Notes under the pieces: model-generated
The model's database searches: none
The model's input: only the letters and a program-made list of their open reading frames with translations
Told to the model about the DNA's origin: nothing
Position numbers and translations under genes: made by a program
Part shown: positions 18,628 through 27,533 of the stretch, piece after piece
Layout of the letters: the number at the start of each line of letters is the position of its first letter
How positions within the stretch are numbered: position 1 is the stretch's first letter
Origin: Flavobacterium aquiphilum
GTDB taxonomy: Bacteria; Bacteroidota; Bacteroidia; Flavobacteriales; Flavobacteriaceae
NCBI RefSeq assembly: GCF_027111335.1
Contig: NZ_CP114288.1
Location: 1,054,001 to 1,118,000 of the forward strand
Direction: 5' to 3'
Length of the DNA stretch: 64,000 nucleotides

Positions 18628-18842
18628 AGAATTATGAAATCGCTATTGTCAGCAAGTTTATGTATGCAAAAACAAAAAATATAAAAGGCGTTTACAAATA
18701 GAAAGCTGACAAATAAAATTTATTTATATGAAATGAGCATGATTGCAAATTGGTCGTAAACACCAATGATGATATGCGGCTCAAGCGATAGCGAACAGGC
18801 GAAGCAATTACATATGACCGAAGAAACAATAAGTATTAACAT
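18628..18842 (+). repeat. Intergenic stretch with second MKS micro-ORF repeat and a dispersed-repeat fragment
   Basis: AGAATTATGAAATCG at 18628-18642 repeats the start of the element at 12043 and again opens a short frame (18633-18683, reading MKSLLSASLCMQKQKI). Further on, 18784-18801 (AGCGATAGCGAACAGGCG) is the inverse of part of the dispersed hairpin near 61346-61363. No protein-coding gene is evident here. Confidence 0.35.
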
Positions 18843-20300
18843 ATGAAAAAGATAACCACAACAGCATTAGTACTCGCCAGCTTTTTTGTTTTTGCACAAC
18901 AAAAAAATAAATCACAATCAAATCCCTTTTCGACAAAAGGAAAAACTGTTGAGGTGTACACAACGGCCGAAAGTACTAATTTAAGATTGTCAAAATCGGA
19001 GAATCTTACCTTTTCCGAACAGGCACAACCAACCGAAAGACAAATTTGCGTTTTTGTAAATCCAGACAAAACGTTTCAGTCTTTTCTAGGAATTGGGGGA
19101 GCCGTGACGGATGCCAGCGCCGAGGTTTTTGCAAAATTACCTGCTGCAAAACAACAGGAATTCTTAAAAGCCTACTACAACAAAGAAAGTGGAATTGGTT
19201 ATACTTTGATGCGTACCACAATCCACAGTTCCGATTTTAGTTCGGGGAGTTATACGTATATCGATGAAGGAGATACGGCATTGAAAACCTTTACGATTGA
19301 GCATGACAGGCAGTTTAAAATTCCTTTGATCAAAAAAGCGACTGAAGCAGCGGGTGGAAAAATTGTGCTTTATGCCAGTCCATGGAGTCCTCCTGCTTTT
19401 ATGAAAAGTAATAAAGATATGCTTAAAGGAGGAACATTATTGCCTGAATATTTTCAGCCTTGGGCAAATTATTATGCCAAGTTTGTAAAAGCGTATGAGA
19501 AAGAAGGAATCCCAATTTGGGGAATCAGTTTGCAGAACGAGCCAATGGCTTTACAAACTTGGGAGTCCTGTATTTTTAGCGCCGAAGCAGAAAGGGATTT
19601 CCTGAAAAACTATCTTGGACCAACAATGAAAAAAGAAGGTTTGGGAACTAAAAATATTATTGTTTGGGATCACAACCGTGATTTAATGTTGCAAAGAGCC
19701 AATGTTATTTTCTCTGATCCTGAAGCATCAAAATATGCTTGGGGAATGGGATTTCACTGGTATGAGACTTGGGCTAAAGGGAACCAGATGTTTGAGAATG
19801 TGGCAAGGGTGCATGAAGCGTATCCTAACAAAAACTTGATGTTTACTGAAGGTTGTATTGAAAAATTTGATACCAAAAAATACCAATTTTGGGACAACGG
19901 AGAGCGTTATGGAGCTTCTATGATTAACGATTTCAATAATGGAACTGTAGGTTGGACAGATTGGAATATTCTTTTGGACGAAAATGGAGGACCTAACCAC
20001 GTGGGCAACTTTTGTTTTGCTCCAATCCATGCCGATACCAAAACAGGAGAGCTGATTTATACTCCTTCGTATTATTATATTGGGCATTTTTCAAAATTTA
20101 TTCGTCCAGAGGCCAAAAGAGTGAGTACCGCTGTGAGTAGAAGCAGTCTATTGAGTACTTCTTTTTTGAATAAAGACGGAAAAATGGTAACCGTAGTGAT
20201 GAACCAAAGCGATGCCGAAGTTCAGTATTATTTATGTGTGGGAAATCAGGCTGCCCAAACTACGATTTTGCCAAATTCGATTCAGACATTGGTGTATTAA
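18843..20300 (+). CDS. GH30 family glycosidase, secreted (second of two)
   Basis: 485 residues with a type I signal peptide (ALVLASFFVFAQQK), so periplasmic or secreted rather than lipid-anchored. GH30 landmarks: QSFLGIGGAVTDASAEVFA, YTLMRTTIHSSDFS, YASPWSPPAFMKSN, acid/base Glu233 in ISLQNEPMALQ, and nucleophile Glu336 in LMFTEGCIEKFD. FIRPEAKRVST and VVMNQSDAEVQYYL belong to the C-terminal beta-sandwich. The closest characterised activities for this architecture are beta-glucosidase/glucosylceramidase-like and endo-beta-1,6-glucanase. With the first GH30 it suggests attack on beta-1,6 branches or backbone of a beta-glucan (inference). Confidence 0.88.
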   Translation: MKKITTTALVLASFFVFAQQKNKSQSNPFSTKGKTVEVYTTAESTNLRLSKSENLTFSEQAQPTERQICVFVNPDKTFQSFLGIGGAVTDASAEVFAKLPAAKQQEFLKAYYNKESGIGYTLMRTTIHSSDFSSGSYTYIDEGDTALKTFTIEHDRQFKIPLIKKATEAAGGKIVLYASPWSPPAFMKSNKDMLKGGTLLPEYFQPWANYYAKFVKAYEKEGIPIWGISLQNEPMALQTWESCIFSAEAERDFLKNYLGPTMKKEGLGTKNIIVWDHNRDLMLQRANVIFSDPEASKYAWGMGFHWYETWAKGNQMFENVARVHEAYPNKNLMFTEGCIEKFDTKKYQFWDNGERYGASMINDFNNGTVGWTDWNILLDENGGPNHVGNFCFAPIHADTKTGELIYTPSYYYIGHFSKFIRPEAKRVSTAVSRSSLLSTSFLNKDGKMVTVVMNQSDAEVQYYLCVGNQAAQTTILPNSIQTLVY

Positions 20301-20331
20301 TTCATTGAAAGAATTGTAACCGAGCAGAGGT

Positions 20332-20429
20332 TCGCGTGAGGGATGGAAGCAGGCTACCAAAGTAGCGCGTACAGCCCGATCTCGTTGTCAATTAATTTGA
20401 ATTATATTTAACAACGAGAGCACGCCCCA
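20332..20429 (+). repeat. Dispersed hairpin repeat (diverged type) between GH30 and GH5 genes
   Basis: CGTGAGGGATGGAAGC at the left, a small CTAC/GTAG hairpin, ACAGCCCGA, then TCTCGTTGT (20380-20388) pairing with ACAACGAGA (20411-20419) before GCACGCCCC. GATGGAAG and ACAGC recall the elements at 28384, 29470 and 45144, but the tail differs, so it may belong to a sister family. It is higher in GC than its surroundings and noncoding. Confidence 0.55.
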
Positions 20430-20468
20430 ACGATTCTTATACATATTCAAATTTTATAAATAATTGTG

Positions 20469-22202
20469 ATGAAAAAAATAATAGTATTTTCCTTCATGTG
20501 CTTTGCTATGGCCTCAAACGGGCAGGGATTTTTGCACAGGGATGGACAAAAAATCGTAGATGGAAACGGTAAAAATATCGTTTTGCGAGGATTAGGATTG
20601 GGAGGCTGGATGGTTCAGGAAGGCTACATGATTCAAACTGGTGCCTTTGCTGGACCCCAGTATAAAATCAAACAAAAAATTACAGATGTAATCGGTGAAA
20701 AAAACACCGAAGAATTCTATAAAGCTTATAAAGCAAACGGAATAACAAAGAGAGATATTGATTCTTTAGCGGCTTGGGGATTTAACTCCATCCGGTTGCC
20801 AATGCATTATAATTTATACACTCCGGCTATTCAAGCAGAAAAAGATGGGCAGATTACCTGGCTGGAGGAAGGTTTTAAAATGACTGACGATTTATTGAAC
20901 TGGTGTGCTGCCAATAAAATATATTTAATTCTTGACTTGCATGCAACTCCTGGAGGACAAGGAAAAGATGCTGCAATATCCGACTACGATGCTTCAAAAC
21001 CATCGCTTTGGGAGAGTGCTGCAAATCAGGATAAAATGGTGGCACTTTGGGAAAAATTGGCGCAACGCTACAAAGACAATCCATGGATTGGGGGGTATGA
21101 TATTATCAATGAACCCAACTGGAATTTTACAGGAACAAACCAAAATGGTTGCGACGAAACATCAAATGCTCCATTGAGAGCTTTGCAGCTGAGGCTTACC
21201 AAAGCGATCCGTGCCATTGATCCGAATCACATGGTTATCATAGAAGGAAACTGCTGGGGGAATAATTACAACGGAATATTCCCGCTTTGGGATGAGAATA
21301 TGGCTTTGAGTTTCCACAAATACTGGAATAAAAATGACATGGCATCGATCGAAACGATGGTAAACTACAGAACTCAATATAATGTTCCTATTTGGTTGGG
21401 AGAAAGCGGTGAGAACTCAAATGTGTGGTTTGAGGAAGCTATCTCATTGATGGAATCGAATAATATTGGTTGGGCTTTTTGGCCGATGAAAAAGATTGAA
21501 AACCTTGCTGGTGTAACATCGGTCACAAAAGCTCCAAACTATGATAAACTATTAGATTATTGGAAAAATGGTGGTGTAAAACCAAATCAGGATTTTGCAA
21601 AAAAAGTATTGATGCAATCCGCTGAGAACTATAAAATGGAGAACCTGACCATCAGACGTGATGTAGTTGATGCGATGTTCAGACAGGTACAAACCAATGA
21701 CACCAAAAAGTATAAAAATCATGTGATTCCCGGAAAAGTTTTTGCAACCGAATTTGATTTGGGGCAAAACGGTTACGCGTATTCTGATAAAGACGTGGCT
21801 AATTATGATGGAACAAAATTTAGCCCCTGGAATAAGGGAGGCAAAATGCGAAACGATGGTGTAGATATCCAGACCTGTACGGACAAAATAACCAATGGTT
21901 TCCAAGTCTCCTTTATTGAAGAGGGCGAATGGCTGCAATTTACGGTCGATGTAAAAGCCCAAGGTAATTTTAATGTTGAAGTTCGCTATTCGAGCGAAAA
22001 AACCGGAGGGAAATTACACTTGGAACAGGACGGAAAGAAAATTTCGGAAACAGCGGAATTACCTGTTACCGGAGGGCAATCAGTTTGGAAAACGATTGTA
22101 CTTAAAAATGTAGCACTTAAACAAGGAATGAATAAAATCCGCGTTCATTTTGACGGAGGAAATTTTAACCTTAATTATTTGGAGTTTAAAAAAACGAAAT
22201 AA
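20469..22202 (+). CDS. GH5-family glucanase with C-terminal CBM6
   Basis: 577 residues from the ATG at 20469 (a GTG one codon earlier is less likely). A signal peptide (MKKIIVFSFMCFAMASNGQG) is followed by a GH5 domain (about 25-370). LRGLGLGGWMVQEGYM opens the domain, FNSIRLPMHYNLY and LILDLHATPGGQG follow, then acid/base Glu215 in DIINEPNW and nucleophile Glu312 in WLGESGENS. Residues of about 420-577 form a CBM6-like module (GKVFATEFDLGQNGYAY, EEGEWLQFTVDVKAQG, ending NLNYLEFKK). Related proteins include exo-beta-1,3-glucanases. CBM6 modules often bind beta-1,3-glucan, which fits this locus. Only 36 bases separate it from the GH3 gene. Confidence 0.88.
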   Translation: MKKIIVFSFMCFAMASNGQGFLHRDGQKIVDGNGKNIVLRGLGLGGWMVQEGYMIQTGAFAGPQYKIKQKITDVIGEKNTEEFYKAYKANGITKRDIDSLAAWGFNSIRLPMHYNLYTPAIQAEKDGQITWLEEGFKMTDDLLNWCAANKIYLILDLHATPGGQGKDAAISDYDASKPSLWESAANQDKMVALWEKLAQRYKDNPWIGGYDIINEPNWNFTGTNQNGCDETSNAPLRALQLRLTKAIRAIDPNHMVIIEGNCWGNNYNGIFPLWDENMALSFHKYWNKNDMASIETMVNYRTQYNVPIWLGESGENSNVWFEEAISLMESNNIGWAFWPMKKIENLAGVTSVTKAPNYDKLLDYWKNGGVKPNQDFAKKVLMQSAENYKMENLTIRRDVVDAMFRQVQTNDTKKYKNHVIPGKVFATEFDLGQNGYAYSDKDVANYDGTKFSPWNKGGKMRNDGVDIQTCTDKITNGFQVSFIEEGEWLQFTVDVKAQGNFNVEVRYSSEKTGGKLHLEQDGKKISETAELPVTGGQSVWKTIVLKNVALKQGMNKIRVHFDGGNFNLNYLEFKKTK

Positions 22203-22238
22203 AAATTGGTTTTTAGTAAATTGGATAAAAAAATAAAA

Positions 22239-24458
22239 ATGAAGAAATCAATAACACTGGCATTCGTGTTCGCATCGGTTTTTGCCTTTTCACAACAACA
22301 AAGCATTGATCAAAAAGTGGATGCTTTGCTGAAACAAATGACACTCGAAGAGAAAATTGGTCAGCTTAATCAGTACACAGGCGATAATACTGCCACAGGG
22401 CCAATTACCATTAACGCCAACAAGCAAAACGAAATCAAAAAAGGCTTGATAGGTTCGATGCTGAATATTATGGGGACTAAATATACCCGACAGTATCAAG
22501 AATTAGCAATGCAATCCCGATTGAAAATTCCTTTGTTGTTTGGTTTGGATGTAATTCATGGTTATAAAACTACTTTCCCAATCCCGTTGGCCGAAGCGGC
22601 AAGTTGGGATTTGACAGCGATAGAACTTGCGGCAAGAGTTGCTGCGACCGAAGCTGCTGCTTCCGGGATTCACTGGACATTTGCGCCAATGGTCGATATT
22701 GCCCGTGACCCACGCTGGGGAAGGGTGATGGAAGGAGCCGGAGAAGATACTTATTTGGGTTCAAAAATTGCTTATGCCAGAGTTAAAGGATTTCAAGGGA
22801 ATTTGGGCGACGTGAATTCGGTTATGGCTTGCGCCAAACATTTTGCCGCTTACGGAGCTGCTGTTGGTGGACGTGATTATAACTCGGTTGATATGAGTAA
22901 CAGAATGCTTTGGGAAACCTATTTACCTCCTTTCAAAGCTGCTGTTGATGCCGGTGCAGCCACTTTTATGAATTCGTTTAATGATCTTAACGGAATACCG
23001 GCGAGTGCCAACAATTATTTGCTTCGTGACATTTTGAAAGGAAAATGGAATTTTCAGGGATTTGTGGTTTCCGATTGGGGTTCGATTGGTGAAATGGTAA
23101 ATCATGGTTATGTAAAAGACAAGAAAGAAGCCGCTTTAGCCTCAATAACCGCAGGAAGCGACATGGATATGGAGAGCAATGCTTATCGATATAATTTGGA
23201 ACAATTGGTAAAAGAAAATAAAGTACCGGTTGCTTTGATTGATGATGCTGTAAAAAGAATTTTGCATAAGAAATTCGAATTGGGATTGTTTGACGATCCA
23301 TATAAATTTTGCAGCCCGGAGCGTGAACAAAAGGAAATGAACAATCCGGAGCATACTAAAGCAGCAAGAGAAATAGCAGCAAAAAGTATTGTGTTGTTGA
23401 AGAATCAACAAGACGTTTTGCCTCTTTCCAAAGGTTTGAAAACAATTGCTTTTATCGGGCCAATGGTGAAACCTAAAAGAGATAATCACGGGTTTTGGGC
23501 TGTTGACGTAAAAGGAATTGATTCGACTTACATCGTTTCCCAATGGGAAGGTTTGGAAAATAAAGTAGGTAAAAGAACCAAAATTTTATACGCCAAAGGA
23601 TGTGGTGTTGAGGATAAAAGTAAAGAAGGTTTTGCTGATGCACTGAATGTTGCCAGTCAAGCTGAGGTTATTATTTTGAGTATTGGGGAAAATTTCAACA
23701 AAAGCGGGGAAGCCAAAAGTAAAAGCAATTTGCACTTGCCTGGAGTTCAGGAAGAGTTGGTGAAAGAACTTCAAAAAACCGGAAAACCTATTGTTATTTT
23801 AATTAATGCCGGAAGACCGCTTGTCTTTGATTGGATTGCCGACAATATGCCAACGATTGTTTATACCTGGTGGTTAGGTTCTGAAGCGGGCAATGCCATA
23901 GCCGATGTACTTTTTGGGGATTACAACCCATCTGGAAAATTACCAATGTCATTCCCTAGAACCGAAGGACAAATCCCAATTTATTACAATCATTTCAATA
24001 CGGGAAGGCCTTCTATAAATGAAGATAAAATCTATAAATCAGCTTATATTGATTTACCGACTACTCCAAAATTCCCTTTCGGATACGGATTGAGCTATAC
24101 GGCTTTTGAGTATTCTGATTTGAAGTTGTCCAAAAAAACAATGAAAAACAATGAAACGATTACAGTTTCGGTTAATGTAAAAAACACTGGAAGTGTAAAA
24201 GGAGAAGAGGTAGTTCAATTGTATTTGAGAGACAAAGTAGGCTCGGTGGTGCGTCCGGTAATTGAGTTGAAAGATTTCCAAAAAATCACTTTGAACAGAG
24301 GAGAAACCAAAACAATTGAGTTCACGATTGACAATCAAAAATTGTCGTTTTACAATAATGCATTGGAATTTGTTTCGGAGCCGGGTGATTTTGATTTGAT
24401 GATTGGCTCATCTTCAGCTGATATTCGTTTGAGGGACAGTTTTGAATTAGTGAAATAA
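22239..24458 (+). CDS. bglX: GH3 beta-glucosidase (BglX-like), periplasmic
   Basis: 739 residues from the ATG at 22239; an in-frame TTG at 22206 would spoil the signal peptide (MKKSITLAFVFASVFAFSQQ). GH3 N-terminal barrel: LLFGLDVIHGYKTTFPIPL, VDIARDPRWGRVMEGAGED, CAKHFAAYGA. The nucleophile is Asp279 in GFVVSDWGS. The alpha/beta sandwich domain has VLLKNQQDVLPL and the C-terminal fibronectin-III-like domain has PFGYGLSYTAFEYSDL and VQLYLRDKVGSVVRP. This is the standard exo-acting beta-glucosidase that reduces oligosaccharides to glucose in the periplasm. It is the last glycosidase of the locus, consistent with finishing off oligosaccharides brought in by SusC. Confidence 0.93.
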   Translation: MKKSITLAFVFASVFAFSQQQSIDQKVDALLKQMTLEEKIGQLNQYTGDNTATGPITINANKQNEIKKGLIGSMLNIMGTKYTRQYQELAMQSRLKIPLLFGLDVIHGYKTTFPIPLAEAASWDLTAIELAARVAATEAAASGIHWTFAPMVDIARDPRWGRVMEGAGEDTYLGSKIAYARVKGFQGNLGDVNSVMACAKHFAAYGAAVGGRDYNSVDMSNRMLWETYLPPFKAAVDAGAATFMNSFNDLNGIPASANNYLLRDILKGKWNFQGFVVSDWGSIGEMVNHGYVKDKKEAALASITAGSDMDMESNAYRYNLEQLVKENKVPVALIDDAVKRILHKKFELGLFDDPYKFCSPEREQKEMNNPEHTKAAREIAAKSIVLLKNQQDVLPLSKGLKTIAFIGPMVKPKRDNHGFWAVDVKGIDSTYIVSQWEGLENKVGKRTKILYAKGCGVEDKSKEGFADALNVASQAEVIILSIGENFNKSGEAKSKSNLHLPGVQEELVKELQKTGKPIVILINAGRPLVFDWIADNMPTIVYTWWLGSEAGNAIADVLFGDYNPSGKLPMSFPRTEGQIPIYYNHFNTGRPSINEDKIYKSAYIDLPTTPKFPFGYGLSYTAFEYSDLKLSKKTMKNNETITVSVNVKNTGSVKGEEVVQLYLRDKVGSVVRPVIELKDFQKITLNRGETKTIEFTIDNQKLSFYNNALEFVSEPGDFDLMIGSSSADIRLRDSFELVK

Positions 24459-24512
24459 AATCCGAAAAGATTGTTTGGCATAGAAGTATGAATCAATTTA
24501 ATAAATAAGAAT

Positions 24513-25664
24513 ATGAATTTACCAAACTCAAAACCACATTATCAAATCCTGGATGGCCTTCGGGGTGTTGCCGCTTTGATAGTTGTCGCTTTTCATGTTT
24601 TTGAAGCAAGCGCAACCAGCCATTTGGATCAAATCATCAATCATGGTTATTTGGCTGTGGATTTTTTCTTTTTACTTTCGGGATTCGTTATTGGCTATGC
24701 CTACGATGATCGTTGGAACAAGATGAGTGTTGGTGACTTTTTTAAAAGAAGATTGGTTCGTTTACAACCAATGGTAATTTTAGGTATGATTATAGGAGCA
24801 ATCTGTTATTATTTTCAGGATTCCGTTATTTGGCCGATGATTCACGACATGCCTGTGTGGAAAGTGATACTGGTAATGCTGGTAGGATGCACGCTTATTC
24901 CTTTGCCTGTATCTATGGATATAAGAGGTTGGACAGAAATGCATCCGTTAAACGGTCCGGGCTGGTCTTTGTTCTTTGAATATTTGGCCAACATATTTTA
25001 TGCTTTGTTCGTTCGCAAGTTTTCAAAGGGCTTGTTGACGGTTTTGGTTGTTCTTTCAGGATTGGCTTTGATTCACCTGGCTTTGACGAGTTCAAACGGA
25101 GATATTATAGGAGGCTGGGCGTTGCAGCCGGAACAGTTGCATATTGGGTTTGCCAGAATGTGTTATCCGTTTTTTGCTGGGTTATTGTTATTTAGAGTGA
25201 GCAAAATAGTATCTGTAAAAAATGCTTTTTTTTGGTGTAGTTTACTTTTGATAATTATTCTCGCGATGCCAAGAATTGGCGGAAAAGAATCACTTTGGGC
25301 AAATGGGCTTTACGATTCTTTGATAGTGATTTTTGCATTTCCGTTAATTGTTTTCCTTGGAGCGGGAGGCAAACCCGAAAATAAATTTGCCTATAAAGTG
25401 TGTAAATTTTTCGGAGACATTTCCTATCCAATTTATATCACTCACTATCCTTTAGTTTACATTTACACAGGTTGGATAGCAACAAATAAAGTTCCATTGC
25501 AGGATGCTTTGCCAGTTGGAGTTGTAGTGTTCTTTTCTGCGATAGCATTGGCTTATGGTTCATTAAAACTATACGATGAACCGGTGCGAAAATGGTTGAG
25601 AAAAAAAGTGTTTAAAAGCCCATCATTGACGGTAGCAGCTGTTGCAGCCGTTTCAGAAAACTAA
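24513..25664 (+). CDS. Acyltransferase 3 family membrane protein (OafA/YrhL-like)
   Basis: 383 residues, about ten membrane spans. The N-terminal LDGLRGVAALIVVAFHVFE and LAVDFFFLLSGFVIGYAY are the hallmark of acyltransferase-3 proteins: His near residue 28 is the conserved catalytic histidine, and FFLLSGFVI is a family motif. Later landmarks are FFKRRLVRLQP and GDISYPIYITHYPLVYIYTG. Such enzymes move acetyl or other acyl groups onto extracytoplasmic sugars. It starts 54 bases after the GH3 gene and is followed by a strong terminator, so it is probably the last gene of the locus. A role in modifying a glucan or cell-surface sugar is conceivable; its substrate cannot be read from the sequence. 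Confidence 0.85.
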   Translation: MNLPNSKPHYQILDGLRGVAALIVVAFHVFEASATSHLDQIINHGYLAVDFFFLLSGFVIGYAYDDRWNKMSVGDFFKRRLVRLQPMVILGMIIGAICYYFQDSVIWPMIHDMPVWKVILVMLVGCTLIPLPVSMDIRGWTEMHPLNGPGWSLFFEYLANIFYALFVRKFSKGLLTVLVVLSGLALIHLALTSSNGDIIGGWALQPEQLHIGFARMCYPFFAGLLLFRVSKIVSVKNAFFWCSLLLIIILAMPRIGGKESLWANGLYDSLIVIFAFPLIVFLGAGGKPENKFAYKVCKFFGDISYPIYITHYPLVYIYTGWIATNKVPLQDALPVGVVVFFSAIALAYGSLKLYDEPVRKWLRKKVFKSPSLTVAAVAAVSEN

Positions 25665-25689
25665 ATTTGGAAATAATTATAAAATGGAG

Positions 25690-25722
25690 CCTCGTTTACT
25701 GAATTGTAAACGAGGTTTTTCT
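25690..25722 (+). terminator. Terminator ending the beta-glucan locus
   Basis: Perfect 10-bp stem CCTCGTTTAC (25690-25699) with GTAAACGAGG (25706-25715) around TGAATT, followed by a T run. Confidence 0.88.
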
Positions 25723-25902
25723 TTATTAGTTTCTTAATTCGTTTTTGAGGGATAATTATATTTATCTGAAATCCAATATATTTACGTTAATGTAAAAAGT
25801 ATGCGATAAGTTTTAGAAGAACTGATGTAACCGAAAGGCAGTAATCATTCTAAAGTTTTAAGCAGATAATTTTTATTGATTTGAACTAAAAAAATAAAAG
25901 CA

Positions 25903-26496
25903 ATGAGAAGAATAATCGTTTTGTCATTTATTTCACTGGATGGAGTAATACAGGCACCTGGCGGGCCGGAGGAGGATACATCAGGTGGTTTTAAATATGG
26001 CGGTTGGACGGCATCGTATGGCGATGAAGTTTTTGAAAAAATCATTCAAAAAGAGTTGGAACCTGCCGATCTTCTTTTGGGCAGAAAAACATTTGATATC
26101 TGGGAATCCTATTGGCCTCAACATGCTGATTATTGGCCGGGAATCAATGAGGTTACCAAATACGTTTTGTCCTCTACCGTTGAAAGTTCTAATTGGGAAA
26201 ACTGTGTTTTTTTGAAAGACTTGGAGGATATCAAAAAACTGAAAAACTCAGAAGGTTCGGATATAAAAGTTTGGGGAAGCAGCAGGCTTGTTCAGTTGTT
26301 GTTGAAGAATGATTTGGTGGACGAACTTTGGCTCAAAATTTACCCATTGACGCTTGGTGAAGGGAAAAAACTGTTTGACGAAGGCACGATTCCGGCAGCT
26401 TTTGCTGTTGTCGAAAGCACCGTTACGCCAAGCGGAGTGATTTTTGTAAATTATAAACGAGCAGGAGATATTGTGACTGGAACTGTTGGGGCTTGA
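25903..26496 (+). CDS. Dihydrofolate reductase/RibD C-terminal family protein
   Basis: 197 residues without a signal peptide. MRRIIVLSFISLDGVIQAPGG is the typical N-terminus (the 'SLDG' strand), followed by ADLLLGRKTFDIWESYWP, TKYVLSSTVESSNW, IKVWGSSRLVQLLL and ELWLKIYPLTLGEGKKLF. These match the RibD C-terminal reductase/DHFR-like fold of small stand-alone proteins such as YyaP/YwjB. They bind NADPH in the family, but few have known substrates. It is isolated between the glucan locus terminator and an orphan gene, with a gap of about 130 bases to the next gene. Confidence 0.85.
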   Translation: MRRIIVLSFISLDGVIQAPGGPEEDTSGGFKYGGWTASYGDEVFEKIIQKELEPADLLLGRKTFDIWESYWPQHADYWPGINEVTKYVLSSTVESSNWENCVFLKDLEDIKKLKNSEGSDIKVWGSSRLVQLLLKNDLVDELWLKIYPLTLGEGKKLFDEGTIPAAFAVVESTVTPSGVIFVNYKRAGDIVTGTVGA

Positions 26497-26534
26497 TTAA
26501 TTACTGATAATTATTTTTTGTAGCTAAAATCTAA

Positions 26535-26542
26535 TATATTTG
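26535..26542 (+). promoter_or_regulatory. Possible -7 promoter element before the orphan gene at 26627
   Basis: TATATTTG fits TAnnTTTG exactly, 85 bases before the start. The nearest upstream TTTG (26517-26520) leaves only 14 bases, shorter than the usual spacer, so this is tentative. Confidence 0.35.
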
Positions 26543-26626
26543 AGTTTAAGTTAATTGTAAGGAAACAGTACTTAGCGTCTGACGAATTGAAGTTTGTTTC
26601 AATATCTCTAAAAAAGGCTGAATAAA

Positions 26627-27469
26627 ATGATACAAGACAAAATAACTCAATATTGGGTTAAATATACAGGACAAAAAATCAATCCAGAAACTGAGAAATG
26701 GTTAATTGGACCAATTGGAGATGAAGACATTATAGAGGATAAATTCATAAAACAATTAATAATAAATGAAAAATTAGAATATTCTTCAAATGTTACTAAT
26801 TCTGGTTTATTGGAGAATATTATTGATTTAGATTTTAACCAAGAAGAATTAAATTTAATTGATCATCAAGTTAAAGATTTTTATGAAAACACTTCTAATT
26901 ATGATTTTGAAATTTGGAGCGAATGGAAGAGTTTGTTTAAACCTTTTGGAAAGGTATTATCTGTAATTTTCAGTAAAAGACTTCAACAATTAAATTTGCC
27001 TCTCAATTCGTTGGATTCATCAAAAGGAATAAAAAGTGAAATAGTAAAGTTGTCAAAGGAAGGAAAAACTAAGTGGACAATTTGGTATAGAAAACTTAAA
27101 AGTTCTAATGATGTCATTTACGCTGGGGTTTATACCACTGCTTTTGTCCCAAAATACAATAAATCATTATTAAAAGTAGTTTTTCCTCTTCCTAATGGAA
27201 ATGCTTCTGTTGTGATGTCAAAAAAAGTTTTTTCTGATGGTTCTCTTCTGTTAAGTTCAGATGGAAAATCATTTGGGGACAATGGTTTTTATTTCGTTTT
27301 AACAGATCATAAAGGAAATTATTGGGCGAAATTTGTGAAATCAATGCATGAATGGATTAAAGTTTATGTTGATGATGAAAGTATTTTGCGGGCAGATCAT
27401 AATCTTAAATTTTATGGAGTGCCTTTTTTGAATTTACACTATAAAATGACTAAAAAAAGTAATAGTTAA
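26627..27469 (+). CDS. Uncharacterised protein, 280 residues
   Basis: I do not recognise the family. It has no signal peptide and no membrane span, and looks like a soluble cytoplasmic protein. The N-terminal half is acidic and helical (MIQDKITQYWVKYTGQK, WLIGPIGDEDIIEDKF, LIDHQVKDFYENTSNYDFEIW). The C-terminal half is richer in strands and aromatics (TKWTIWYRKLKSSNDVIYAG, VFPLPNGNASVVMSKKVFSDG, GFYFVLTDHKGNYWAKF). Its sequence is markedly AT-rich compared with the genes that follow from 27534. Local context (RibD-like reductase before, AraC regulator after) gives no functional clue. The intact frame of 280 codons with normal codon use supports a real gene. Confidence 0.65.
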   Translation: MIQDKITQYWVKYTGQKINPETEKWLIGPIGDEDIIEDKFIKQLIINEKLEYSSNVTNSGLLENIIDLDFNQEELNLIDHQVKDFYENTSNYDFEIWSEWKSLFKPFGKVLSVIFSKRLQQLNLPLNSLDSSKGIKSEIVKLSKEGKTKWTIWYRKLKSSNDVIYAGVYTTAFVPKYNKSLLKVVFPLPNGNASVVMSKKVFSDGSLLLSSDGKSFGDNGFYFVLTDHKGNYWAKFVKSMHEWIKVYVDDESILRADHNLKFYGVPFLNLHYKMTKKSNS

Positions 27470-27533
27470 TTGTAAAAGTCTAATCTGTTTGTAAAATATA
27501 AGCTAAACTTTAATTACAACATATTCCAAAAAC

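Noticed and set aside
22987..23543. Long reverse frames of 104 and 133 codons under the GH3 gene
   Set aside because: Shadow frames of a strongly supported glycosidase; rich in Cys, Phe and His with no family features.
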